This document shows, piece after piece, positions 42,253-49,339 of a stretch of 51,139 bases of DNA. Source of the stretch: Lachnospiraceae bacterium (GTDB taxonomy: Bacteria; Bacillota_A; Clostridia; Lachnospirales; Lachnospiraceae). The notes beneath the pieces were generated by a model. The model was not told where the DNA came from and did not search any database. It worked only from the letters and a program-made list of their open reading frames with translations. The stretch lies in the NCBI GenBank assembly GCA_017416505.1, contig JAFQCI010000101.1, positions 1-51,139 on the forward strand. Direction: 5' to 3'. Both the position numbers and the translations under genes were made by a program. Position 1 is the first letter of the stretch. Every line of letters begins with the position of its first letter.

Positions 42253-42555
42253 ATGGAAGAATATGTTTTTTTGATTGGAATAATATATCCTTATGGTGAA
42301 CTTAATATTATGGGTATCTGTACGGATGAAAAGATGTTAATTAAGGCATATGAGAAACTGGTAAAAGAGGATGCTAGGTGTACGCAATTGAAATATTCTG
42401 AAATGCCAGAAATATATAAGATTCCATTGAATAAGTTCCTTGGAGAAGTGGTAGAATGGGCAAAAATTGATGATAAACATTATTTTTATACAGATGGGAA
42501 TATTGAAACTGTTAGTATAGATGCGATTAAGGCACATATAAGAAAAGGAGGCTAA
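42253..42555 (+). CDS. Hypothetical protein, about 100 residues
   Basis: This short alpha/beta protein (MEEYVFLIGIIYPYGELNIM, GICTDEKMLIKAYEKLVKED, WAKIDDKHYFYTDGNIETVS) lies 19 bp after phosphatase A. The longer open frame from 42064 overlaps the phosphatase gene out of frame and is rejected as a start. The ribosome binding site (AGAAGAGG) is close to the ATG and unconvincing. The stop is immediately followed by the ATG of the next gene, implying coupled translation. Function unknown. Confidence 0.6.
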   Translation: MEEYVFLIGIIYPYGELNIMGICTDEKMLIKAYEKLVKEDARCTQLKYSEMPEIYKIPLNKFLGEVVEWAKIDDKHYFYTDGNIETVSIDAIKAHIRKGG

Positions 42556-43062
42556 ATGCTGGTGAATGGAAAGAATCGATATCTTGATGAACTAGGTATA
42601 CCTCGAAAAATATACGGCGGGAATTTTGTTCGCAAGAAAAAGTTGTATAGGCTGCTTCAACGATGCTGCTATGGATTTGATTATCGCGATATTTTTAATA
42701 TGGATGTATCCTTTGCTGAATGGTTATATTCACATATGCGGATGTATAAAGACAATAGTGTTCACGATGATACTATGAACAGTATTGTCTTTGAAGATGA
42801 TGAATACACCATCGAGGAGGCGGTGGATTGGATTATTGAAAAGACTGGAGAGTTTCTAAAGTATAGTTATTACATCGATGCACATTTTGATTACATAACT
42901 AAACATCCGGTTATAGGAAAACTGATATGTAAGTATAGTTCATCTGTTAGATTATACTTGGAGGAGTATAATTGGCCTGAAGATAATGAATACAGAATTG
43001 AAGAAGATTACATTAAGGCGGGAAAATTATTTTTAGACATAATGGGATACTGCTGGATGTAG
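42556..43062 (+). CDS. Hypothetical cargo protein
   Basis: This 168-residue, mostly helical acidic protein begins MLVNGKNRYLDELGIPRKIY and contains CCYGFDYRDIFNMDVSFAEW, EYTIEEAVDWIIEKTGEFLK and LYLEEYNWPEDNEYRIEEDY. AAAAGGAGG stands 4 nt before the ATG, which directly abuts the previous stop. No family recognised. Small acidic neighbours of this sort are common in immunity-gene clusters, but nothing here proves that role. Confidence 0.65.
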   Translation: MLVNGKNRYLDELGIPRKIYGGNFVRKKKLYRLLQRCCYGFDYRDIFNMDVSFAEWLYSHMRMYKDNSVHDDTMNSIVFEDDEYTIEEAVDWIIEKTGEFLKYSYYIDAHFDYITKHPVIGKLICKYSSSVRLYLEEYNWPEDNEYRIEEDYIKAGKLFLDIMGYCWM

Positions 43063-43149
43063 GAGGGTATGATGGACGATATTCTGTGTCGGATTATAGA
43101 AAAATTAATATATAGAGTAAGTTTTATGAAAACAAAGGAGAAATTGAGA

Positions 43150-43443
43150 ATGAGTAGTAACGAAGTATTAGCTGTATCGCATCATCCAGGGGAAATAACG
43201 CTGAAAGGTTTTTCGTTTATAAAAGATAAGCTTCCGGACGAGTTTGAAGTTTGCTTGATTGTTGAAAAGAACGGGGATTTAAGTGCTGGGTGCTGGGATA
43301 CCGGAGTGTGGTCTGCTGAGAATGGAAAACCAGGTTGCTTTAGGCAGAGTAGGGGTGGTGTCATAGATGCAGAGTATGTGTTGGCGTGGTTACCAATAGA
43401 AGAAACTGCTATCGATGTAAAAGATCTATGGTGGAATTCGTAG
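43150..43443 (+). CDS. DUF551-like small protein
   Basis: This 97-residue protein has the layout of DUF551-type phage/mobile proteins: a strand-turn start ITLKGFSFIKDKLPDEFEVC, then LIVEKNGDLSAGCWDTGVWS, a Gly-rich loop, and VLAWLPIEE near the end (the W-x-P-x-P closing motif of DUF551 is approximated). AAAGGAG lies 9 nt before the ATG at 43150, preferred over the upstream ATG at 43069. Function unknown. Confidence 0.6.
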   Translation: MSSNEVLAVSHHPGEITLKGFSFIKDKLPDEFEVCLIVEKNGDLSAGCWDTGVWSAENGKPGCFRQSRGGVIDAEYVLAWLPIEETAIDVKDLWWNS

Positions 43444-43587
43444 TATCAGCTTATATCTGTTTTTCAGGATTGCGTTAGGGTGTTTGCAAAGGATGGAGAT
43501 AACTGTTTGATTTTCGAATATTCTGGAGGAAATGACGAGAAGGTCATCTTTCATATAGATATAAGAACAGGAAATATATCAGACTAG
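43444..43587 (+). pseudogene. Open coding remnant without start codon
   Basis: Directly after the previous stop, and in the same frame, 47 codons stay open (YQLISVFQDCVRVFAKDGDN, then CLIFEYSGGNDEKVIFHIDI, ending RTGNISD) up to TAG at 43585-43587. The sequence looks like the C-terminus of a real protein, but there is no ATG or ribosome binding site; a GTG within it is the only possible start. Probably a truncated gene. Confidence 0.45.
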
Positions 43588-43646
43588 AAAAATAATGAAT
43601 ATTTCCGAATGGTAATTAGGTGGATAAAAGTGCAGGAGGAATTGTT

Positions 43647-44081
43647 ATGGGTAAACGTTGGAGTAAGTTACAAGCAAGACTCTATAATTTAATGGAACTG
43701 GCGGTTAACTTTCAAATACATTGCGCCTTATACGAAATGAAAAGTTTGGGGCATTATGGAAGTCGGTGGTCACGCTATTTTATTACTGGCGATAAGGAGA
43801 TAGTTTTTGATTATCCGAAAGATATGGAATTGGACAAGAAGTATATTTATCTATGGAATAGTGATGTTGATAAGATATCTAATCTAATTGAGGAATATAT
43901 ACAACGCCCTAAGGATGAATTATTTGAAGATTTCCCTAATGATAAATGGGGAATTGTTGATATTTTACGTGCTTGTGATAGGCGTGTGGGAAAAAAGCGA
44001 CTTCAGATATTAGCAGAACGAACGAGAAATGAAAATGTACGGTTTATAATTGAAAAAAGAGGACTGAAATATGAGCCGTAG
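43647..44081 (+). CDS. SF0329-family protein
   Basis: This 144-residue protein matches the uncharacterised SF0329 family: MGKRWSKLQARLYNLMELAV, NFQIHCALYEM, SRYFITGDKEIVFDYPKDME, ISNLIEEYIQRPKDELFEDF and NDKWGIVDILRACDRRVGKK. AGGAGG stands 7 nt before the ATG at 43647; a GTG at 43620 is rejected. The family is scattered by horizontal transfer and often sits near toxin/immunity genes; its function is unknown. The next gene overlaps its end by 11 nt. Confidence 0.8.
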   Translation: MGKRWSKLQARLYNLMELAVNFQIHCALYEMKSLGHYGSRWSRYFITGDKEIVFDYPKDMELDKKYIYLWNSDVDKISNLIEEYIQRPKDELFEDFPNDKWGIVDILRACDRRVGKKRLQILAERTRNENVRFIIEKRGLKYEP

Positions 44082-44319
44082 TTATAAAAAGACACCGGTT
44101 TCTAAATGTGGCGGTAGATGTGGGGGAACACGAAAATATTGGAAAATGCAAGCAAATAGGAAAGTTCGTAAAGAAAAAACGCTTCGAAATAAGTCAAAAA
44201 ATTATAAAAAGATATATGAAACATGGAACATTCGAGATTATAGATTCTATGAGAGAAAGCCCACCGAGATAGATGGAAATTGGATTGCAAGATGGAAAAA
44301 ATATTACCATAGGAAGTGA
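44071..44319 (+). CDS. Small very basic conserved protein
   Basis: This 82-residue protein is extremely Lys/Arg-rich: MSRSYKKTPVSKCGGRCGGT, KMQANRKVRKEKTLRN, then WNIRDYRFYERKP and WIARWKKYY. The MSRSYKKTP start and NIxDYRF motif recur in many bacterial hypothetical proteins of similar size, so it is a real conserved family, probably nucleic-acid binding by charge. Overlap with the SF0329 gene implies they work or are made together. Confidence 0.75.
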   Translation: MSRSYKKTPVSKCGGRCGGTRKYWKMQANRKVRKEKTLRNKSKNYKKIYETWNIRDYRFYERKPTEIDGNWIARWKKYYHRK

Positions 44320-44331
44320 GGATGAAGATGA

Positions 44332-44913
44332 ATGAATTACTATATTAGTGATTTGCATTTGTTTCACGAAAATTCTATTAGGTTTGATAACCGACCTTTT
44401 TTAAATCAAGATGATATGCACGAAACGATTAGAACTAAGTGGAACAATAAGATTACAAATGGGGATACGGTGTACATTCTTGGAGATATAAGTTTTCGTG
44501 GCAAGAATGAAAACTTAATAGCCTATATATCTACATTGAAAGGTCATAAGATTTTAGTTAGGGGAAATCACGACGATGTTTCCGATTACAGATATCGCCA
44601 ATTGTTTGAAGAGGTGTGTGATTATAGAGAAATACATGATTCTGTTGATGGGAAAAATTATGATCTGGTTTTGTGTCACTATCCAATCTTTAGTTGGAAG
44701 AAGATGGGGAAAGGTTCTATTTTGCTTTATGGGCATACGCATAACAGCCAGGAAGATGACTATTATCAAAGATGTCTTGCAGACATGATTAATAATGATT
44801 GTAGGCACGTATATAAAACAGAAGTAAAGGCATTAAATGTTGGTTGTATGAAAACGTGGATTAATTATGAACCAAAATCCTTAAAAGAAATATTGGAGTA
44901 TTGGCACTATTAG
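44332..44913 (+). CDS. Phage-type metallophosphoesterase
   Basis: This 193-residue calcineurin-like phosphoesterase belongs to the group often annotated as phosphoesterase in phages: YISDLHLFHEN (DxH), VYILGDISFRGK (GDxxx), VRGNHDDVSDY (GNHD), LCHYPIFSW (H) and LLYGHTHNS (GHTH). It has a C-terminal NVGCMKTWINYEPKSLKEIL segment typical of this group. The ATG lies within GAGGATGAAGATGAATG, 12 bp after the basic protein. Substrate unknown. Confidence 0.87.
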   Translation: MNYYISDLHLFHENSIRFDNRPFLNQDDMHETIRTKWNNKITNGDTVYILGDISFRGKNENLIAYISTLKGHKILVRGNHDDVSDYRYRQLFEEVCDYREIHDSVDGKNYDLVLCHYPIFSWKKMGKGSILLYGHTHNSQEDDYYQRCLADMINNDCRHVYKTEVKALNVGCMKTWINYEPKSLKEILEYWHY

Positions 44914-44956
44914 ATGTTAAGAGGAATACTATAATTTGCAAGAGGAGGAATGTTGA

Positions 44957-45655
44957 GTGAAGATTTTTTGCATGAGCGATATACATGGATGCTTAGCTGA
45001 ATTTGAAGTGGCTTTATCCTTGGTAATGGAACATTTAGAAGAAGCAGAAACGATGCTTATTCTTATGGGAGACTATATTCATGGCGGGTCTGATAATTAT
45101 GGTGTTCTGGATAAGATAATGAAATTGCAGAATCGGTATGGTTTGGATAAAGTGCTGGCATTGATGGGGAATCATGAAGAATTTGTTTTGTGGGGCGATT
45201 CTACAATTAATCACATGATTAAGACATTTGATGAAGAACAATTTATAGATGAAGGTATGGAAGATAAGTACATACAATGGATGGAAAATTTACCAAGATA
45301 TTATACAGCAGGAAATACAATCTTTGTACATGCTGGTATTGACGAGGAGGCTGGTGACCTATGGGAATGGGGAACTGGAGATGAATTTTTTGTTGGAAAA
45401 TATCCGGCTGAAACCGGAAAAATAGAAGGTTTGGCTATGAAAGTGGTTGCTGGTCATGTTGGAACGGCAGAAATCGTAGGAAATCCAAGTTTTCACGATA
45501 TCTATTATGATGGGGAAAGTCATTATTACATAGATGGAACCGTGCTAGATAGTGGTGTGATTCCGGTTCTTATGGTAGACACGGATACAGATAAATATTA
45601 CAGGGTAACAGAAACTGGGAATTGGTTGATATTACCATATGATGAAGAGAATTAA
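44957..45655 (+). CDS. PPP-type metallophosphoesterase, copy B
   Basis: This 232-residue paralogue of the gene at 41454 has CMSDIHGCLAEF (DxH), LILMGDYIHGGSDN (the usual D-R-G replaced by I-H-G-G), LALMGNHEEF (GNHE), IFVHAGIDEE and VVAGHVGT. The end DGESHYYIDGTVLDSGVIPV mirrors copy A. The change at GDYIHGG removes the Asp that follows Gly-Asp-x-x in classic PPP enzymes, so metal site 2 may differ. The GTG start follows GAGGAGG. It is the last plus-strand gene before the convergent RhuM gene. Confidence 0.87.
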   Translation: MKIFCMSDIHGCLAEFEVALSLVMEHLEEAETMLILMGDYIHGGSDNYGVLDKIMKLQNRYGLDKVLALMGNHEEFVLWGDSTINHMIKTFDEEQFIDEGMEDKYIQWMENLPRYYTAGNTIFVHAGIDEEAGDLWEWGTGDEFFVGKYPAETGKIEGLAMKVVAGHVGTAEIVGNPSFHDIYYDGESHYYIDGTVLDSGVIPVLMVDTDTDKYYRVTETGNWLILPYDEEN

Positions 45656-45710
45656 TGAATTCCGAAACGATACAACAAGGAGTAAAAATATAAAATGTTT
45701 CAGCAAGTAT

Positions 45711-45760
45711 TAATAAAAATGGCTTTGTGTATTGATAATATGCAAAACCATTTTTATTAG
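45711..45760. terminator. Bidirectional terminator between phosphatase B and RhuM genes
   Basis: TAATAAAAATGG with CTTTGTG pairs with TGCAAA and CCATTTTTATTA, an AT-rich stem with T-runs on both strands, in the gap between convergent genes. Confidence 0.75.
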
Positions 45761-45798
45761 TAGAATGAACAATAATATAATTATTAGGGAAAGTGTTA

Positions 45799-46791
45799 TT
45801 AGCGTTTATCCGCAATCTCTTCCAATGTACCAATGCTCTTGATAAAGTCCTGTTCAACTGGGGAAATGGTGTTTTCCAAGCGATTCTTGTACTTGATGTA
45901 TTCGGCATGAGCCTTATCAAGTGCCTGCGTGTGGCTGATGTGACCGCTACTGGTAAGAATATCACGGCGGGTCATTTTCAGGTAATCGTCAATGGTTTCC
46001 AGCCAGTCCTTCATATACATTGGTTCCTGATTGAGAGCGTGTACCTCGGCAATATCAAGGTAGGCGGTAACAATCTTATTTAAAGCATCCAGTTCCTGCT
46101 GGGTAAGATAGTTTTTGGCAACTTCCACATCAGAGCGACGGATAGTTTCGTTAGCCCATGAGGTAAGTCCCATGTTATCTTTTTCAGCGTCGGCACGTTG
46201 GTAAATAACCTCTGCGGCTGTGTGTTTGTGCGCTGCCCAGTGCATCTTATTCTGCACCTGCTTAAAGAATAGGATGGAGCTTTCTGCACTAGGATCGTAA
46301 TCGATACTGGTAGCGTAGATTTCCAGAACCTTTCTCCAAAAAACTTTTTCAGAGGAACGGATGTCTCTGATACGGGCAAGCAATTCATCAAAATAATTGC
46401 CACCGCCAAGTCTTTTTAAGCGGTCATCATCTAATGCAAATCCCTTTTTCATGTATTCCTTTAATATTCCCATAGCCCAGATACGGAACTGAGTACCACG
46501 GTGGGATTTTACACGGTAGCCTACGGAGATGATTACATCAAGGTTATAGAAATCAACATTGTAATCTTTGCCGTCGGAAGCAGTGTAGGCAAATTTTGCC
46601 CATACTGAATCTTTATCTAATTCACCTTCTTTGAAGATGTTACGGACATGCTTTCCTATTACACTTCGGTCACGCTTAAACAACTCTGCCATCTGGTCAA
46701 TGGACAGCCACACAGTATCCTCTTCAAATGTAGTTTCTATTTTTGTCAAACCGTCTTCGGTTGTGTACATAATAATATTCGAATGATTCAT
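45799..46791 (-). CDS. rhuM: RhuM-family virulence-like protein
   Basis: This 330-residue cytoplasmic protein closely follows the RhuM family first named from Salmonella pathogenicity island 3. It shows SNIIMYTTEDGLTKIETTFE, TVWLSIDQMAELFKRDRSVI (a Bro-N-like DNA-binding region), HVRNIFKEGELD, VDFYNLDVIISVGYRVKS, GTQFRIWAMGILKEYMKKGF and the long helical C-terminus with FFKQVQNKMHWAAHKHTAAE. AGGAGGAG lies 7 nt before the ATG at 46791; the longer frame to 46917 is rejected. The biochemical role is unknown; the family travels with mobile elements and restriction loci. Confidence 0.88.
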   Translation of the reverse strand: MNHSNIIMYTTEDGLTKIETTFEEDTVWLSIDQMAELFKRDRSVIGKHVRNIFKEGELDKDSVWAKFAYTASDGKDYNVDFYNLDVIISVGYRVKSHRGTQFRIWAMGILKEYMKKGFALDDDRLKRLGGGNYFDELLARIRDIRSSEKVFWRKVLEIYATSIDYDPSAESSILFFKQVQNKMHWAAHKHTAAEVIYQRADAEKDNMGLTSWANETIRRSDVEVAKNYLTQQELDALNKIVTAYLDIAEVHALNQEPMYMKDWLETIDDYLKMTRRDILTSSGHISHTQALDKAHAEYIKYKNRLENTISPVEQDFIKSIGTLEEIADKR

Positions 46792-46804
46792 ATATGCACT
46801 CCTC

Positions 46805-47710
46805 CTAGGTTGGTGTATCGTTCTTCTTTGCCCTGCTCTTATACACATTGTACTGGTTTTTACATTGTGGTGAACAAAATTCCACATTTGGTCTGGTGGC
46901 AACAAAAGCCTTGCCACAGTGCTTACATACCTTCATGCTGGAGTTCTCATCCGTCAGCATAAAGGAAAACATCATCTGTACACATAACAACAAAGAATTG
47001 AAGTCCCAAACAATGGTAGGACGTTCACGCAGCTCTATGCGGTAGGTAGGTGCTACACCGCCGAAAGCAGCCATTCCCTGACGATACAGGTTCCGCTCAT
47101 TCTCGTCCAGTCTGTCGTAGTCTAGATAATAAAGAAAGCTGGAGAAGAAGGTAAATGCCCAGTCACGGAATACTTCTACAAGCCACTCATAGGGCTCAGC
47201 ATATTCCTTTTGAAAGCCTATCATCACAGCCAGCGGTTTGTTTTTCATGGTCATTATCAGGGCAATCATCTCCACGCAGTCTGTACTCCAACTGGATTCC
47301 ACGCCTATTTTGCGGAAATCAATTTTGTCAAAAGGGAAGAAGTAGGACAGATACTTCTCTGTAGAGATGCTTTCTTCCTTGATAAAATGATTCTTTGGCA
47401 GATAGACTGCCTCGTATGTAATAAAATCCGGTGTGGTAGGAAGGGCAGTCATAAGTCCCAGCATACCGTATTCGGATACAAAGCTCATAATGGCTTCTTT
47501 TAATTCTGCTTCGTCTGCTCTATTCATGGCGGTAGTACCGATATTGATTGCGGTCAGCACCAGCTTCTCATAATCCTTGATAGGATTATAGATGGATGGC
47601 TTGGCATCCGTAGAAGGTGTAATATAACACTTTCCGTTTGCGGCTGTCCGCCATTCGTATTTATCATATTTCACCCAGTTGGAACTGGATTTCTGAAAGA
47701 TATTCTTCAT
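46805..47710 (-). CDS. DUF6076-like protein with C-terminal zinc finger
   Basis: This 301-residue protein has a C-terminal treble-clef-like zinc finger: CKHCGKAFVATRPNVEFCSP followed by QCKNQYNVYKSR (four Cys). The body has helical segments (YEWLVEVFRDWAFTFFSSFL, NLYRQGMAAFGGVAPTYRIE). The finger resembles that of CGNR/DUF6076 proteins common in Lachnospiraceae mobile elements. AAAGGAA precedes the ATG at 47710; the longer frame to 47869 overlaps the next gene. It ends 13 bp before the RhuM start, so the two are cotranscribed. Regulatory DNA binding is likely. Confidence 0.7.
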   Translation of the reverse strand: MKNIFQKSSSNWVKYDKYEWRTAANGKCYITPSTDAKPSIYNPIKDYEKLVLTAINIGTTAMNRADEAELKEAIMSFVSEYGMLGLMTALPTTPDFITYEAVYLPKNHFIKEESISTEKYLSYFFPFDKIDFRKIGVESSWSTDCVEMIALIMTMKNKPLAVMIGFQKEYAEPYEWLVEVFRDWAFTFFSSFLYYLDYDRLDENERNLYRQGMAAFGGVAPTYRIELRERPTIVWDFNSLLLCVQMMFSFMLTDENSSMKVCKHCGKAFVATRPNVEFCSPQCKNQYNVYKSRAKKNDTPT

Positions 47711-47765
47711 AGTAATTCCTTTCTGTGTAAAAACTATTACTATCATAGCATGTCTGCATTCGATT

Positions 47766-48704
47766 TTAAACTTCTTTTTTGTGATTAGTCCGATTATTTT
47801 TCTTGTGTTTCTTGGCTTCTTCCTTCGCTTGCTTTTCCTGTTCTCTAGCAATTCTTCTGACCACAACACCGATTTCTTTTAAAAGAGCCAGCTTTTCTTT
47901 ATCCAGCTTTTTCGTGGTTGCCGGGATTTCTTCTTCATGTCGTGACAGGAAGTTTAATTCCTCAATAGTAAAAGGAAACTGCTCGCCCTGTCTGTCCACC
48001 AGTATCATAAGAACCTTCTTTTCAATCTGTCCAAGGATGGTAGAGCGTACACCACGGATATTTCTGTCGCTCTGATTACGTAAAGCAGCAAGCTGACTGG
48101 TAGTGAAATCTCTAAGATATAGGAAGTATATCAACTCCTTATGGTCGTCCTTTAAGTCATAAATAATCTTGGAATAGTCCTCATCGGAAAGGGAGTTGTG
48201 CATCTCAAAAGGACAGTTAGAGATAATGTCTATATAATCCCCCTTCATAAGCTGTCGCCAGTAAGCATGATTGATGGGAGCCGGGATAACGATGGCAAGT
48301 GGTGCAACATCTTTTTTACTGTCTATATTTTCCCTGCCGATTTCGTGATATCGCTCCTTGCGTTCTCTGTTGGAATCTAATAGGTCCCATTCCCTTATCA
48401 CTTCCTCAAAATCCGAAACGGTGCGGGCACCGTCCTCCAGTCGCTTTAAAGCAATGGCACGAAGCTCCCTTTTTAACATGGTCTTATTGGGGTGCTCATC
48501 CTCTGGCTGGAAATCAACATCTTTTATGGGATGTAATTCCTGTTCCAAATCCATTTCATTAAAATGCTCTAATTCAATTTGTAATTCCTGCTGTGCTTCA
48601 TCAAAGGTAATATCCTCATCTATGGAAACGGCACCGTCTTCACTGTCGAAGTTATGAGAATATTCCCAGAAGTCCAGCAATTCCTGATGTTTTCTAATAT
48701 TCAT
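47766..48704 (-). CDS. Sigma-70 region 4-like HTH protein of the mobile element
   Basis: This 312-residue protein is acidic at the N-terminus and strongly basic at the C-terminus (KQAKEEAKKHKKNNRTNHKK). Residues about 180-240 (DDHKELIYFLYLRDFTTSQL then AALRNQSDRNIRGVRSTILG) look like the helix-turn-helix of sigma region 4 or a related element regulator. Proteins of this shape are common beside recombinase genes in Clostridia integrative elements. The ribosome binding site is weak. The family name is uncertain. Confidence 0.65.
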   Translation of the reverse strand: MNIRKHQELLDFWEYSHNFDSEDGAVSIDEDITFDEAQQELQIELEHFNEMDLEQELHPIKDVDFQPEDEHPNKTMLKRELRAIALKRLEDGARTVSDFEEVIREWDLLDSNRERKERYHEIGRENIDSKKDVAPLAIVIPAPINHAYWRQLMKGDYIDIISNCPFEMHNSLSDEDYSKIIYDLKDDHKELIYFLYLRDFTTSQLAALRNQSDRNIRGVRSTILGQIEKKVLMILVDRQGEQFPFTIEELNFLSRHEEEIPATTKKLDKEKLALLKEIGVVVRRIAREQEKQAKEEAKKHKKNNRTNHKKEV

Positions 48705-48805
48705 TTATCCGTAAAACCTGCCTTGTAGATACATTTTCATATTTTTTTGCAACTTTTTTCAAAAACACTTCCACAAAACCACCACGAAATCTCCTATAGG
48801 TGAGG

Positions 48806-48878
48806 GAGTAATCTTTTTGTATGGAAAAGTATTACTCAAAGTGCGGGCTGATTTTTGTAATCAGTATAACATATTTCG
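48806..48878. repeat. Hairpins in the divergent region before the SHOCT-like gene
   Basis: GAGTAATCTTTT pairs with AAAAGTATTACTC (about 48806-48838), then CTGATT/AATCAG surrounds TTTGT just ahead of TATAAC, a likely -10 box for the downstream small gene. These are probably control elements between divergent genes. Confidence 0.5.
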
Positions 48879-48963
48879 AATGAATGTTCTATATCTATTT
48901 GCACAAATTTCGAAAATATGTTCGGTTTAAATAAGGAGAAAGATTTTGAGAGGAGGATTTATT

Positions 48964-49155
48964 ATGGAGTGGTATCAGTTAGATGCAGGAAAGTGTATGG
49001 AGTTTAGCAAGAAGATGGCTGTGCTTAGAAGAATGGTTCATCTTGAACTGATTTCAGAGAATGAATATATTCTGGCAAAGAATAAGATTATGAGTTCGTA
49101 TCATATTCTGGAGTCTGAATATTTCAAAAACAGTGCAGCAAGTAGAGTTGCTTAG
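48964..49155 (+). CDS. SHOCT-like small protein preceding the recombinase
   Basis: This 63-residue helical protein (MEWYQLDAGKCMEFSKKMAV, LRRMVHLELISENEYILAKN, KIMSSYHILESEYFKNSAAS) has a C-terminal LxLISxNEYxxAKxKIM helix pair resembling the SHOCT motif. GGAGG lies 7 nt before the ATG at 48964. Small proteins like this regularly precede serine recombinase clusters in Clostridia elements, possibly as recombination directionality or regulatory factors; that role is inference. Confidence 0.7.
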   Translation: MEWYQLDAGKCMEFSKKMAVLRRMVHLELISENEYILAKNKIMSSYHILESEYFKNSAASRVA

Positions 49156-49183
49156 CAACCATAAGCTGTATTGGGTGGGTTAA

Positions 49184-49228
49184 AGAGAGTCTGTGTATGC
49201 GTTAATGTGTATGCAGGCTCTTTTACTT
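49184..49228 (+). terminator. Terminator of the SHOCT-like gene
   Basis: AGAGTCTGTGTATGC pairs imperfectly with GTATGCAGGCTCT, followed by TTTTACTTT. A short GTTGCT/AGCAAC hairpin also overlaps the stop codon at 49147-49159. Confidence 0.7.
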
Positions 49229-49280
49229 TGTGGATGAAAAAACATTTTCATACATTCGTTCACAATTTCATTTTTTAGTA

Positions 49281-49308
49281 TGCTTGGTGCAAAGGGTGGC
49301 ACCAAGCA
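49281..49308. repeat. Perfect 10-bp inverted repeat before the serine recombinase
   Basis: TGCTTGGTGC (49281-49290) and GCACCAAGCA (49299-49308) flank AAAGGGTG, 32 bp before the recombinase start. It lacks a U-tract, so an operator or leader hairpin controlling recombinase expression is more likely than a terminator. Confidence 0.65.
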
Positions 49309-49339
49309 AAAGATTTCAATTTAAAGGAGGATTTTTATT

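Noticed and set aside
45694..45762. Short ORF MFQQVLIKMALCIDNMQNHFY
   Set aside because: It coincides with the bidirectional terminator hairpin and has its purine-rich site too far from the ATG.
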